DNA from: Ochrobactrum sp. CGA5
Lineage (GTDB): Bacteria > Pseudomonadota > Alphaproteobacteria > Rhizobiales > Rhizobiaceae
Direction of reading: 5' to 3'
Assembly (NCBI RefSeq): GCF_006345815.1
Contig: NZ_VCIG01000005.1
Coordinates: 372,001 to 436,000, forward strand
Length of the DNA stretch: 64,000 bases
Both the position numbers and the translations under genes were made by a program. The notes beneath the pieces are model-generated. The model ran no database searches. It was not told the DNA's origin and saw only the letters and a list, made by a program, of their open reading frames with translations. Positions 45,712 through 54,519 of the stretch are shown one piece after another (position 1 is the first letter of the stretch; the number at the start of each line of letters is the position of its first letter).

Positions 45712-47306
45712 GCCTTGGCGATCCCAGCATAGGAATGAGAATCCGACAGGACGCCGAGACGCATTCCAGTAACCTCCTTGCGGCAGGCGGCTGTTGTAAC
45801 GGTCTGAAGCATCACGATAAACGGACTGTCATTCATAAACTCGCGCTGCAAATTCTCGTAAAGCTCAATGCGCTTTGCCGGATCGCGCTCATCGCGAGCT
45901 GCAATGGACTTCTTCGCGAAATACTCGTTCTGATACGACGAACGCCAAGCGAAGGGCTTTGTAGCTGCGTTGTCTGAATTGTCTGGATTGTTGCAGAACA
46001 CATCAGCATTGGTATTCGGATCAAAGTAATCAGAACCCCAAGCGGTCAGCGCTATTTCGTGCTCCCGGGCACGCATTTTGGTGAGAACCTGACGGTTTTC
46101 TGCAGCTAGCAGTTCAACCTTGATTCCGATTTCAGCGAGGTTTGCCTGGATAGCCTGCGCAATATCGGGCCAAGGCTGAGCCGAATAGTGATCCATCTTG
46201 ATGGTAAAGCCGTTGGCAAGACCAGCTTCCTGCATCAGCTTCTTAGCCTGCTCCAAATCCTTCTGGAACGGAGTGTCGTTAACCGCGCCAGGAAAGCCCT
46301 CTGGAATGATGGTCTGGTGAACTTTGTGCGTCAGCGGAACAATGTTCCTTTGTATCCCTTGATAGTCGATAGCCCACTTGATTGCCTGCCAGAGCTTCGG
46401 ATTGGTGAGATTTTCAATCTTCTGGTTGAGAGACATCAGGCCTATACCGGCAATCGCTTTCGTCACGAGTTCGAAATCACCATTGCCCTGCAAAACACGC
46501 AACTGCTCGGACGTAAGATTGCGAGCAATATCAACGTCCCCCTTTTGGAGCATGAGAAGCTGCGAGGACGGGTCCGCAACGTGACGCAAAAGGATGCGCT
46601 TCACGTTGCCCTTGTATGCGCCATGCGGATTAACGTTCAGCATAATGCTTTCGCTCGGCTTCCAGGAAACAAGAACCCATTCACCCGAACCGGCGCTGTT
46701 CTTCTGGAGCCAGCCGTTACCGAGATCGTCACCGGAGGCATTCTCCAGAACGGTCTTCCTTTCCACAATGCTGGCGACACTGGCCGATAGGCAATACAAC
46801 AAGAACGGCAGCGATGTCGATTGTTCGACAGTCAGCGTCAGCGTCGACGGGTCCGTGGCGACGATGCTCTTCTCCGCATTATCAGGTGTGAAACCGAACT
46901 GGCTGATGATGAAAGCCGGGCCTTTGTTCATCTTGATTGCACGCCGCAATGAGAAGGCAGCATCCTCAGCGGTGACCTGTGCGCCGCTCGCAAATTTTGC
47001 GTTCGGATCGATCTTGAAGGTGAAAATCTTGCCATCGGCGTCAGCTTCCCAGGATACCGCTATGCCGCCTTCCACCTGGTCGGGATTGGAAAGGCTTGGG
47101 TGCACCAGGCGCTGATATATGTTGTTGCAGATTTCACTACCAACAGCTTCAAAGCTCTCATGCGGATCAAGACTGGTCATATTGTCAAGTTGCTGGGCCA
47201 CAACGAGAATGTCCTGACGTCCAGCCCCGATGGCCGGCAAAATGCTGGTGTAGGACAAGAATGGAACGGCAGCTGCGCCCGCCATAAAACCGCGTCTTGA
47301 AATCAT
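45708..47306 (-). CDS. peptide ABC binding protein (DppA-like), Tat-type signal
   Basis: A 532-residue family 5 solute-binding protein. From the ATG at 47306, with an AGGAG ribosome site, it starts MISRRGFMAGAAAVPF, a twin-arginine (SRRGFM) export signal. The body has the DppA pattern (TSLDPHESFEAVGSEICNNIYQRLVHPSL, FKIDPNAKFASGAQVTAEDAAFSLRR, QAIKWAIDYQGI). The open frame reaches 47366, but the upstream 20 codons lack a good start context. It is first in the operon. Confidence 0.93.
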   Translation of the reverse strand: MISRRGFMAGAAAVPFLSYTSILPAIGAGRQDILVVAQQLDNMTSLDPHESFEAVGSEICNNIYQRLVHPSLSNPDQVEGGIAVSWEADADGKIFTFKIDPNAKFASGAQVTAEDAAFSLRRAIKMNKGPAFIISQFGFTPDNAEKSIVATDPSTLTLTVEQSTSLPFLLYCLSASVASIVERKTVLENASGDDLGNGWLQKNSAGSGEWVLVSWKPSESIMLNVNPHGAYKGNVKRILLRHVADPSSQLLMLQKGDVDIARNLTSEQLRVLQGNGDFELVTKAIAGIGLMSLNQKIENLTNPKLWQAIKWAIDYQGIQRNIVPLTHKVHQTIIPEGFPGAVNDTPFQKDLEQAKKLMQEAGLANGFTIKMDHYSAQPWPDIAQAIQANLAEIGIKVELLAAENRQVLTKMRAREHEIALTAWGSDYFDPNTNADVFCNNPDNSDNAATKPFAWRSSYQNEYFAKKSIAARDERDPAKRIELYENLQREFMNDSPFIVMLQTVTTAACRKEVTGMRLGVLSDSHSYAGIAKA

Positions 47307-47427
47307 TAAGAGCTCCTCATGCAACGCTTTCTGAAAGCGCCCTAACATCGGGCGCAATCTAACCAACGTTCTATCTCTGGATACATTTTTCAGCCTTCCG
47401 CTATCACGTCAGCGAAGCCAGGTGCCA

Positions 47428-47462
47428 ATGCAGAATTTTGCACTCCCTATGCAGAGTTTGCA
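47428..47462. promoter_or_regulatory. tandem TGCA-type operator pair between the peptide importer and dipeptidase
   Basis: Two near-repeats, ATGCAGAATTTTGCA (47428-47442) and ATGCAGAGTTTGCA (47449-47462), each bounded by TGCA, stand about 21 bases apart (two helical turns). They lie in the 304-base divergent gap between the importer and the M19 dipeptidase, which has no other recognisable content. They look like binding sites for a regulator not encoded next to them. Confidence 0.6.
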
Positions 47463-47610
47463 TGAGGACAAACTAAAAGAGATATATCGCATCGAAGAAC
47501 CACCGTTAATGCAGGCTCGTCATATCAAGTGACCGAAATCGCATTTGCAATTCTTCTCGCTTGGGTCCATCACCCCTCAAATCCTGAAATTGATTTCAAG
47601 AGGCTTCCCC

Positions 47611-48651
47611 ATGGCGACAGAACATATGATACCCGTTTTCGATGGTCACAACGACGTGCTGTTGCGTCTATGGTCATCAGAGGCTTCCGCACCGGAAAGG
47701 CGCTTTCTTGAAGGCGAGAAAGTCGGGCATATTGACCTTCCACGCGCAAAGAAGGGCGGACTGGGCGGCGGTCTTTGCGCGGTATATGTGCCATCGCCTT
47801 CACGAGAACTCGACGCAAACGGCAATCTGGCAACGCCAAGCCAAATCGATGCAATGAAGGCAACGCTCGCTATGTCGGCTATCCTGCTGAAGATTGAACG
47901 AGCATCAGAAGGCAAAGTCCGTATCTGCCGAACAGCTGCCGATATTCGCGATGCCTTTGCCAAGGGCATTTTCGCTTCCGTCTATCATATCGAAGGTGTC
48001 GAGGCCTTTAGCGAAGACCTTGACGGCCTTTATGTTTTACATGAGGCAGGGCTGAGAACCCTCGGACCTGTCTGGAGCCGGCCGAATATCTTTGCCCACG
48101 GCATACCCTTCCGGTTTCCGGCGTCACCCGATATCGGTCCCGGCCTCACAGATCATGGTAAAGCGCTCATTCGCGCCTGTAACAAACTCAAAGTCATGGT
48201 CGACCTTTCCCACATGAACGAGAAAGGATTTTGGGATATTGCGGCGATTTCGGATGCGCCACTCGTGGCTTCGCATTCAAATGCTCACGCGCTTTGCCAG
48301 CAAAGTCGCAACCTGACCGACAAGCAACTTGATGCCATTCGCGATACTGGCGGCCTCGTCGGGCTTAACTTCGGCGTTTCATTCCTGCGTAAAGACGGAA
48401 AACGCGATCCTAATACAGATCTGAGCGAACTCATTCGCCATGCTGACTACATCGTTGACCGCATTGGGATCGATCACCTGGCTCTGGGTTCCGATTTTGA
48501 CGGCACCACGATTTCTTCTACGCTCCGCGATGTCGGGGATCTACAGCTCGTCATAGAGGCTTTCCGTAAACACGGTTATGACGATGCCTCCATCGTCAAG
48601 TTGGCCCACGCGAACTGGATCAATGTGCTCGAGCGGACGTGGGGCTCCTAA
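47611..48651 (+). CDS. M19 membrane dipeptidase family peptidase
   Basis: A 346-residue zinc dipeptidase. The M19 marks are DGHNDVLLRL near residue 11 (metal-binding HxD), VYHIEGVEAF near residue 130, TDHGKALIRACNKLKVMVDLSHMN near residue 190, ASHSNAHA, and LGSDFDGT near residue 300. Such enzymes cleave dipeptides, including some with a D-residue. The frame opens at 47545, but the ATG at 47611 (MATEHMIPVFDGH) has an AAGAGG site. It is divergent from the peptide importer, so it likely acts on the same compounds. Confidence 0.92.
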   Translation: MATEHMIPVFDGHNDVLLRLWSSEASAPERRFLEGEKVGHIDLPRAKKGGLGGGLCAVYVPSPSRELDANGNLATPSQIDAMKATLAMSAILLKIERASEGKVRICRTAADIRDAFAKGIFASVYHIEGVEAFSEDLDGLYVLHEAGLRTLGPVWSRPNIFAHGIPFRFPASPDIGPGLTDHGKALIRACNKLKVMVDLSHMNEKGFWDIAAISDAPLVASHSNAHALCQQSRNLTDKQLDAIRDTGGLVGLNFGVSFLRKDGKRDPNTDLSELIRHADYIVDRIGIDHLALGSDFDGTTISSTLRDVGDLQLVIEAFRKHGYDDASIVKLAHANWINVLERTWGS

Positions 48652-48660
48652 AGGACAAAT

Positions 48661-48693
48661 GGAAAACGATCTCACCCTTCTAGGGCGAGATCG
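48661..48693 (-). terminator. terminator overlapping the stop codon of the minus-strand operon
   Basis: CGATCTC-A-CCC pairs with GGG-C-GAGATCG (one A-C mismatch) at 48667-48693, and TTTTCCATTTG follows on the minus strand. The stop codon of the last operon gene (48672-48674) is within the stem. On the plus strand it could also help end the dipeptidase transcript. Confidence 0.75.
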
Positions 48694-48998
48694 AAAACGT
48701 GGTGGTGAATATGACCATCAAACATTTCCAGGAGACCCTTGGTGGCCTCCCGACTTTCATATCGCACCAGCGACGAAAGTGCTGCCGTCAAGGCGTCCTT
48801 ACTGTCGTACACCGTCCAAAGCACCATTGGATAGGCTGGCGCACCGTCGTCCCGCTCGACAGCGTATAAAACACGCACTTCCCTGACACCGGGAAAGTCG
48901 AGCCACATAGGCATCAGAATATCGGCGACATAAGCTTTGAACGCATTTTCGCGTCCTGCATGAATAGCGCCTTCAAAAAAGGCCTGTCTGACAATCAT
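48672..48998 (-). CDS. small alpha/beta-barrel-like protein of unknown function
   Basis: A 108-residue protein reading MIVRQAFFEGAIHAGRENAF near the start and then YVADILMPMWLDFPGVREVRVLY. The pattern, a beta strand, a helix, then strand pairs, with His at HIHHHVFD near the end, resembles ferredoxin-like dimeric alpha/beta-barrel proteins (EthD/antibiotic-monooxygenase fold). That is a fold-level guess. It is the last gene of the 2-hydroxyacid dehydrogenase operon, 8 bases after the dehydrogenase, so it may act on the same compound. Confidence 0.75.
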   Translation of the reverse strand: MIVRQAFFEGAIHAGRENAFKAYVADILMPMWLDFPGVREVRVLYAVERDDGAPAYPMVLWTVYDSKDALTAALSSLVRYESREATKGLLEMFDGHIHHHVFDLALEG

Positions 48999-49006
48999 GA
49001 AATAAC

Positions 49007-49945
49007 TCAGTTTACCTTGGTAGGTGGGCTTTCGCCGGAAAAATATGCTGCAAGATTGGTGAGCACCAGTTCGCCCATTGCGACACGTGTTTCAACCGTT
49101 GCACTCCCCTGATGAGGCATCAGCACCGTATTTGGCGCGCTTAGAAAGTCTCCCCGGATCGTCGGTTCATTGACGAAGACATCGAGGCCTGCCCCAGCGA
49201 TAGTTCCTTCATTCAAAGCAACCAGAAGCGCGTCCTCATCAACCACGCTGCCCCGGGCCACATTGACCAGATAGCCCCTGCTTCCAAGCGCCGCGAGAAC
49301 ATCCGCGTTGACGATGCCGGCTGTCGCTGCATTGGCAGCCACACAAACCGCGAGCACATCACTCTCCCGCGCTAGTTCCACTGGCGTCGCATGCGCAATC
49401 CAGCTCGTGCCAGCGACGGCTGAGCGGTTCCAATAATGTACTTCCATGCCGAATGCTTCTGCCCGCCGTGCAAACGACTTTCCTATCTGGCCAAGCCCCA
49501 GAATGCCGACCCGCTTACCCTTGGGGCTTACCCCGAGAGGAAATCCCTCGCGACGAGACCATTTGCCTTCCCGCACGAATTGGTCGCCCGTAACAACATG
49601 GCGCATAACCGCCAGCATGAGGGCGATGCCTGTATCGGCAACATCATCGGCCAGAACGCCCGGCGTGGTAGTGACGTGCACGTTCCGGTCCCGCGCGAAG
49701 CCAAGGTCGACCTTATCCGTCCCGACACCATTGATGGCGATCAGGCCGAGCGATTGCAGACGCTCAATCCATTCATTGGAAAGCCCCGTCCCGCCACCGG
49801 TAACAACGGCGCGAATAGTGCCGAGGCTCGCGTCAATGGCCGCCTTGTCTTCCGACTTGTATAGCCGAAGCACTTGGTATGTCGCGTCCAATCGTTCTTC
49901 GATCAACGGCATCATCGGCTCGATAAGAAGAACTTCGCTCGCCAC
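49007..49945 (-). CDS. NAD(P)-dependent D-2-hydroxyacid dehydrogenase
   Basis: A 312-residue enzyme of the D-isomer-specific 2-hydroxyacid dehydrogenase family. The nucleotide-binding GLGQIGKSFARRAEAFGMEVHYWNRS is near residue 150; the catalytic Arg (NVARGSVVDEDAL), Glu (GLDVFVNEP) and His (MPHQGSATVETR) are all present. WSRREGFPLGVSPKGKRVGI resembles the glyoxylate/hydroxypyruvate reductase branch. It probably reduces a 2-oxoacid. The first codon is GTG. Confidence 0.92.
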   Translation of the reverse strand: MASEVLLIEPMMPLIEERLDATYQVLRLYKSEDKAAIDASLGTIRAVVTGGGTGLSNEWIERLQSLGLIAINGVGTDKVDLGFARDRNVHVTTTPGVLADDVADTGIALMLAVMRHVVTGDQFVREGKWSRREGFPLGVSPKGKRVGILGLGQIGKSFARRAEAFGMEVHYWNRSAVAGTSWIAHATPVELARESDVLAVCVAANAATAGIVNADVLAALGSRGYLVNVARGSVVDEDALLVALNEGTIAGAGLDVFVNEPTIRGDFLSAPNTVLMPHQGSATVETRVAMGELVLTNLAAYFSGESPPTKVN

Positions 49946-49977
49946 ATCAAACTCCGCTACTAAACTATTGGGGATAA

Positions 49978-50757
49978 TCAGGAAATCTGACCTATGAACG
50001 CCTTCGTGCGCTCATGCTTCGGATAGCCGAAAAACTCCTCCGGCTCCGCCATTTCGAGGATTTGTCCCTGATCCATGAAGATGACGCGGTCTGCCACCTG
50101 TCGCGCAAAGCCCATTTCATGGGTAACGCAGAGCATGGTCATACCTTCCTTGGCAAGATCGATCATGGTGTCGAGAACTTCCTTCACCATTTCGGGATCG
50201 AGCGCCGAAGTCGGCTCGTCGAAAAGCATGATCTTGGGATTCATGCAAAGCGCACGAGCAATCGCTACACGCTGTTGCTGGCCGCCGGATAGCTGTGCCG
50301 GATATTTATCCGCTTGCTCAGGAATACGGACACGCTTGAGATATCTACGCGCTGTGTTTTCAGCTTCGGCCTTGGAAACACCTCGCACTTTTATCGGAGC
50401 CAGAGTGCAATTCTCAAGAACCGTCATGTGTGGAAAAAGGTTGAACTGCTGGAAAACCATGCCCGTTTCCTGCCGCACGATATCCACGTTCTTTCCGCCG
50501 GCCGTTAGATCGTGACCATCAACAATGATGCGTCCATCCTGAATGGTCTCAAGCTGATTTATGCACCGGATAAGGGTCGACTTTCCCGAGCCAGACGGGC
50601 CGCAGATAACGATGCGTTCACCGCGAGCGACATTCAGATCGATATCTCTGAGAGCGTGATAAGTGCCGTACCACTTATTCACCCCCTGCATGAGAACTGC
50701 AGGATCGGAGGCATCCTGGTGCGACGGGTTTGTCTTTCCCTGAGCCATCTGGTTCAT
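49978..50757 (-). CDS. polar amino-acid-type ABC ATPase (GlnQ-like)
   Basis: A 259-residue ATPase with Walker [10 protein letters not shown] near residue 55, signature LSGGQQQRV near 160, Walker [17 protein letters not shown] and VTHEMGFAR, the classic GlnQ/HisP set. It follows the binding protein by 70 bases and precedes the 2-hydroxyacid dehydrogenase gene by 32 bases. Confidence 0.93.
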   Translation of the reverse strand: MNQMAQGKTNPSHQDASDPAVLMQGVNKWYGTYHALRDIDLNVARGERIVICGPSGSGKSTLIRCINQLETIQDGRIIVDGHDLTAGGKNVDIVRQETGMVFQQFNLFPHMTVLENCTLAPIKVRGVSKAEAENTARRYLKRVRIPEQADKYPAQLSGGQQQRVAIARALCMNPKIMLFDEPTSALDPEMVKEVLDTMIDLAKEGMTMLCVTHEMGFARQVADRVIFMDQGQILEMAEPEEFFGYPKHERTKAFIGQIS

Positions 50758-50827
50758 GTCGAAAACTCACTTCGTGGGCTGGACCGTCATGCCCGTCGGA
50801 TAGACAGGCATGACAGAATTCGCGAAC

Positions 50828-51628
50828 TTACTTTGCCTGAGAAACAAAATCCGGTAGCGGCGTACCAAGCCACTTCTCGTGAATTTTGTTCAATTCGCCA
50901 TCGCTCTTCGCTTTTTCGATGAATTTGTTGACGAATTCGAGCATTTCAGTCGAACCTTTGCGAACAGCGATACCCTGCACCTGCTGACTGAGCTGAATCT
51001 TCTGCTCATAACGACCCGGTGCAGCCTTTTCGATCTCGGCAGCAACGACGTTTGAAAGCCCGATCAAATCGACCTGTCCAGAAAGCAACGCCTGCACAGC
51101 GCTCGCGTCATCGTCGAAGCGTCGTATATTGGTATCCTGTGGAGCAATCTTGGTCACTGCCGTGTCTTGTGTCGAAGCACGTGCAACGCCGATGGTCTTG
51201 CCAGAAAGGTCTTCTGGCTTGCTAACAGCGGTATCCTTCGGTCCAAACACGCCAATCGAAATGCCGGCATAGGGCTGCGAAAAGTCTACGCTCTTGGCCC
51301 GCTCCTCGGTAATGCCCAATGAGGCAACCAGAACGTCAACCTGCCCGCTCTGTAGATAAGGAATACGGTTAGGACCGGTAACGGGCACAATCTGAGCTTC
51401 AACGTCCAGTTCCTTCGCCAGCAACTTCGCCACATCCGCGTCATAACCATCCGGCTCGTTGCTGGTATTCATGATGCCAAACGGCGGAAAATCGACCAGC
51501 ATGCCGATCTGGATTTTCCCGGCAGATTTAATGCCGTCTACGGTCTGCGCGATTGCAGCCGACGCGAAAGCGGTTGCCAGAGCACCCGCACCAATCAAGG
51601 CCATTGCCAGACGTCTGGTGATAGTCAT
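50828..51628 (-). CDS. polar amino-acid-type ABC binding protein
   Basis: A 266-residue family 3 periplasmic protein. The ATG at 51628 begins a signal peptide (MTITRRLAMALIGAGALATA, cut after AIA), then DGIKSAGKIQIGMLVDFPPF and VASLGITEERAKSVDFSQPYAG. The cleft keeps the acidic Asp for an alpha-amino group but the overall text is not close to any one ligand class I can name. The frame upstream to 51793 is not used. Confidence 0.9.
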   Translation of the reverse strand: MTITRRLAMALIGAGALATAFASAAIAQTVDGIKSAGKIQIGMLVDFPPFGIMNTSNEPDGYDADVAKLLAKELDVEAQIVPVTGPNRIPYLQSGQVDVLVASLGITEERAKSVDFSQPYAGISIGVFGPKDTAVSKPEDLSGKTIGVARASTQDTAVTKIAPQDTNIRRFDDDASAVQALLSGQVDLIGLSNVVAAEIEKAAPGRYEQKIQLSQQVQGIAVRKGSTEMLEFVNKFIEKAKSDGELNKIHEKWLGTPLPDFVSQAK

Positions 51629-51719
51629 GTGGATTCCTTCCCTGTTAAGTGCCGATCTCCTCACCGACACTGTTTCATTGCTTTTTCGCCGCGTTTCCCA
51701 TCGCGATATCGTTTCACAT

Positions 51720-52376
51720 TTACCGAGCAGTAGCGCGAGAAAGCCTTGCTTCCATGCGGCGCGCCAAAATGGATAGCGGCCAGCACAAGACAAAATAGAC
51801 AGCCGCTACCGTGCCAAACACCATAAACGGGCTGAACGTTGCGTTGTTGATGATCTGCCCCTGTCGCGTCAGTTCTGTAAAACCGATGATCGCGGTGAGC
51901 GAAGTGCCTTTGATGAGCTGGACCAGAAAGCCCACCGTTGGCGCAACGGAAATGCGTGCTGCTTGCGGCAAGATTACGTAGCGCATGCGATTATAGTAAC
52001 GTAGCCCGAGCGCTGTGGCGGCTTCTCGTTGGCCGGGTGGTACAGCATCAATACAGCCACGCCAGATTTCTCCGAGAAAAGCGCTCGCATGCAATGTAAG
52101 TGCAATGGTAGCGGCAATCCATGGATTGATACCCAAACCGAAAATGTTAAGACCGAAAAATACAAGGAACAGCTGCATCAGAAGTGGCGTACCCTGAAAC
52201 AGCCGGATGAAACCGAGTGCGACGTAACGCGGCACACGAGCGCCCGAAACACGCATCAGTGCAACAAGCAGTCCCCCGATGCCACCGCCAACAAAGGCAA
52301 TAGCTGAAAGAGCGATGGTCCATTGCGCCGCATAGACGATAATGAGAAATTCGTTCCAGCCGAAAGGTCTGATCAT
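51720..52376 (-). CDS. polar amino-acid-type ABC permease 2
   Basis: A 218-residue HisM/GlnP-type permease with three to five hydrophobic segments and the EAA-type loop (EAATALGLRYYNRMRYVILPQAARISVAP, residues 135-165). It begins 9 bases after the first permease. Confidence 0.92.
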   Translation of the reverse strand: MIRPFGWNEFLIIVYAAQWTIALSAIAFVGGGIGGLLVALMRVSGARVPRYVALGFIRLFQGTPLLMQLFLVFFGLNIFGLGINPWIAATIALTLHASAFLGEIWRGCIDAVPPGQREAATALGLRYYNRMRYVILPQAARISVAPTVGFLVQLIKGTSLTAIIGFTELTRQGQIINNATFSPFMVFGTVAAVYFVLCWPLSILARRMEARLSRATAR

Positions 52377-52385
52377 GGCCTGCTC

Positions 52386-53054
52386 CTATCGGCTCAACGG
52401 GTATTTGAACGCCACTTTCTCGATCAGCGTAAAGATCGCCGAAAATCCGATAGACATGACGAGGTACATGAGCGTGATTACAATATAGACCTCGAAGCTC
52501 GCAAAGGTCGCTGATTGAAGATCGTTTCCGGCAGCTGCAAGCTCATTGGCAGAAATCACCGAGACAACACTCGACGTCAGCATCAGATAGATGAACTGGC
52601 TGGTGAGCGACGGGTAGACAGTCCGCAAAGCCGGTTTCATAACGATATAGCGGAAGATTTGCAGCTTGGAGAGACCGAGCGCGGTTCCGGCTTCCACCTG
52701 ACCTTTATGAATGGATTCAATGCCAGCGCGAATAATCTCTGTACCATAGGCGCCGAAATTCACCACCAATGCAAGAAGTGCGGCGTTGTTGGGCGACAGG
52801 CGTAACCCGGCAGACGGCAAGCCAAAAAAGATGAAGAAAATCTGCACCAGAAAAGGTGTATTGCGGATGATTTCAATATAAGCGTCGATAATGAAGCGGA
52901 CCGGCTTGGGGCCAGACGTTTTACTCACGGCGCAAATAATCGAGACAATCAAACCGAGCACCATAGCAGCACAGGAAAGCTCAATCGTCTGCCATGCACC
53001 GACAAGCAGCTTGTCCATCGACGCGAAAACGGGCGCGAAGTTGAAATTGTACAA
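52386..53054 (-). CDS. polar amino-acid-type ABC permease 1
   Basis: A 222-residue HisQ/GlnP-type permease: VGAWQTIELSCAAMVLGLIVSIICAV near residue 18, and the EAA-type loop EAGTALGLSKLQIFRYIVMKPALRTVYP near residue 135. The first codon is TTG, 7 bases after a GGGAGG site. It is the first gene of the operon; its promoter and a LacI-type palindrome are directly upstream. Confidence 0.9.
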   Translation of the reverse strand: MYNFNFAPVFASMDKLLVGAWQTIELSCAAMVLGLIVSIICAVSKTSGPKPVRFIIDAYIEIIRNTPFLVQIFFIFFGLPSAGLRLSPNNAALLALVVNFGAYGTEIIRAGIESIHKGQVEAGTALGLSKLQIFRYIVMKPALRTVYPSLTSQFIYLMLTSSVVSVISANELAAAGNDLQSATFASFEVYIVITLMYLVMSIGFSAIFTLIEKVAFKYPLSR

Positions 53055-53108
53055 TGCTGAACCTCCCGGTACACGAATTATGCCGACATTCCTCCCGACG
53101 GCAATAAT

Positions 53109-53146
53109 TTTAGATCGATCTAAATGTGTTTAGGCTCACTCGTCAA
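53109..53146 (-). promoter_or_regulatory. promoter with LacI-type operator on the -10 box
   Basis: On the minus strand, TTGACG (53146-53141), 17 bases, then TTAGAT (53123-53118) make a good promoter. The perfect palindrome TTTAGATCGATCTAAA (53109-53124), with the central CG typical of LacI-family operators, covers the -10. The LacI-family gene ends 36 bases upstream at 53160. Repression by that regulator is the natural reading. Confidence 0.8.
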
Positions 53147-53159
53147 TCACTAATTGGGA

Positions 53160-54194
53160 CTACACGGCAGATGCTTTCGCAGGCCCGCACGACTGTCTGA
53201 CCTGTAAGTATGTTTCGCTGACGATCCGCTGTGCCGGCCTTTCCAAGTTTGCCAAGCGAGAAAGAAGTAGTCGAGCGGCGTTTTGGCCAACAGCAACAGG
53301 GCGGGTTGACACGGAACTCAATCGCGGCCGCGTCGCTTCAGCATCGCTTACGTCATCGAAGCCTATCAAAGAAAAATCGTCGCCTATCTTTCGCCGGCAG
53401 TCGTAAAGGCCCGCTGAAAGGCCCAGCGCGATCACGTCATTGAAACAGATTGCCGCTGTCGGCTCCCGACCTTCCTGGAAAAGTACAGGAGCTGCTTTGG
53501 CAATTTCCGGCATTGTATGTGCGAAGCGAACAATCATCCCAGGATCAAGCCCTTGCTTTTGCATCGCATCGCGAAACCCCTCGACACGTTCGCGATATGC
53601 TGAATGAACCGGACCATGTACAGCAAATGCGATTGTCCTATGCCCCAGTTTGGCAAGATGGTTGACCGCCTGCCGCATACCACCTGCATAATCAACACCC
53701 GCATAGTCAATTCGGTCCGTGACATGGCGCAACACCTGCACTACAGGCAAGCCCCAGTCCGCGATCTGTTCGATGACTTCCGGTGTGGTTTCTGCAGTTG
53801 GTGAAATGATCACGCCATCAACACCATGTTCGCGCATGCGCTGCATGAGAGTGCTTTGATTGGCAAAGTTCTCATGACTGTTCGCGAGAAGAACCACCAG
53901 TCCCGCTTCACCTACGACACTGTCTATTCCTGAAAGTAACTCGCCGTAAAACGGATTGCCAAGAGTCGGTACGATTACCCCGACCGTGTTCGACCGCTCT
54001 GCCCGGAGACTGGCCGCACCCATATTGTATACATAGCCCAGCTCCTGAAGGGCTTTCTCGACTTTTTCACGTGTCGCCGCTCCCACCAACGGGCTTTTGC
54101 GAATGACGAGGGAAGCCGTCGCGCGTGATACATTGGCGTAGCGTGCCACATCCAAAAGCGTAACGCGACTTTTCCTGCGATCATCACTCGGCAT
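53160..54194 (-). CDS. LacI-family repressor next to the polar amino-acid-type operon
   Basis: A 344-residue LacI/GalR regulator. The helix-turn-helix (TLLDVARYANVSRATASLVIRKSPLVGAAT, residues 12-42) is followed by the hinge helix and the effector domain (NTVGVIVPTLGNPFYGELLSGID, AAICFNDVIALGLSAGLY, SLIGFDDVSDAEATRPRLSS). It is upstream of, and on the same strand as, the transporter operon. The palindrome at 53109-53124 is the likely operator. Its inducer is unknown. Confidence 0.93.
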   Translation of the reverse strand: MPSDDRRKSRVTLLDVARYANVSRATASLVIRKSPLVGAATREKVEKALQELGYVYNMGAASLRAERSNTVGVIVPTLGNPFYGELLSGIDSVVGEAGLVVLLANSHENFANQSTLMQRMREHGVDGVIISPTAETTPEVIEQIADWGLPVVQVLRHVTDRIDYAGVDYAGGMRQAVNHLAKLGHRTIAFAVHGPVHSAYRERVEGFRDAMQKQGLDPGMIVRFAHTMPEIAKAAPVLFQEGREPTAAICFNDVIALGLSAGLYDCRRKIGDDFSLIGFDDVSDAEATRPRLSSVSTRPVAVGQNAARLLLSRLANLERPAQRIVSETYLQVRQSCGPAKASAV

Positions 54195-54488
54195 AACTTC
54201 ACCTGTCGGTAAGTTGGGTGTCCGATCCGGCTAAGGGCAAAACTCAATAGAACCGTTGGCCAGATTCGAAAAGCATATATCAGTTCAGTCTGGCGCATTG
54301 GTCAATCCGCCGACAGCAAACTCGTGATCGTCCGCGGGGTTGGCATTTTTGCAGCATTCATGATGTCTTAATTATACACATGTTCTCCCATGATTATCAC
54401 TTCCCTTTCGCTTATTTTCATTCTTGGCGCTTTCGTTTTCGTATTTATTCTGCCATTGGAAGAATCGAAGGTTGATCCTTTGAGAAAA
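54195..54488. other. intergenic region between the LacI gene and ugpB
   Basis: About 290 bases with no gene. It must carry the promoter of the minus-strand LacI gene. The right half is rich in T and A on the plus strand (TTTCGCTTATTTTCATTC). I saw no Pho box (two CTGTCAT-type repeats), although ugp is Pho-controlled in enteric bacteria. The promoter of ugpB follows. Confidence 0.5.
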
Positions 54489-54519
54489 ATTGCATTCATA
54501 TAAGTGCAATGAATATAAC
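54489..54519 (+). promoter_or_regulatory. ugpB promoter with interlocking inverted repeats
   Basis: The repeat ATTGCA-N10-TGCAAT (54489-54510) overlaps a second one, ATTCAT-N9-ATGAAT (54494-54514). A -35 TTGCAT (54490-54495) and -10 TATAAC (54514-54519), 18 apart, fall in the same stretch. A repressor or activator site on this promoter is likely. Confidence 0.55.
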
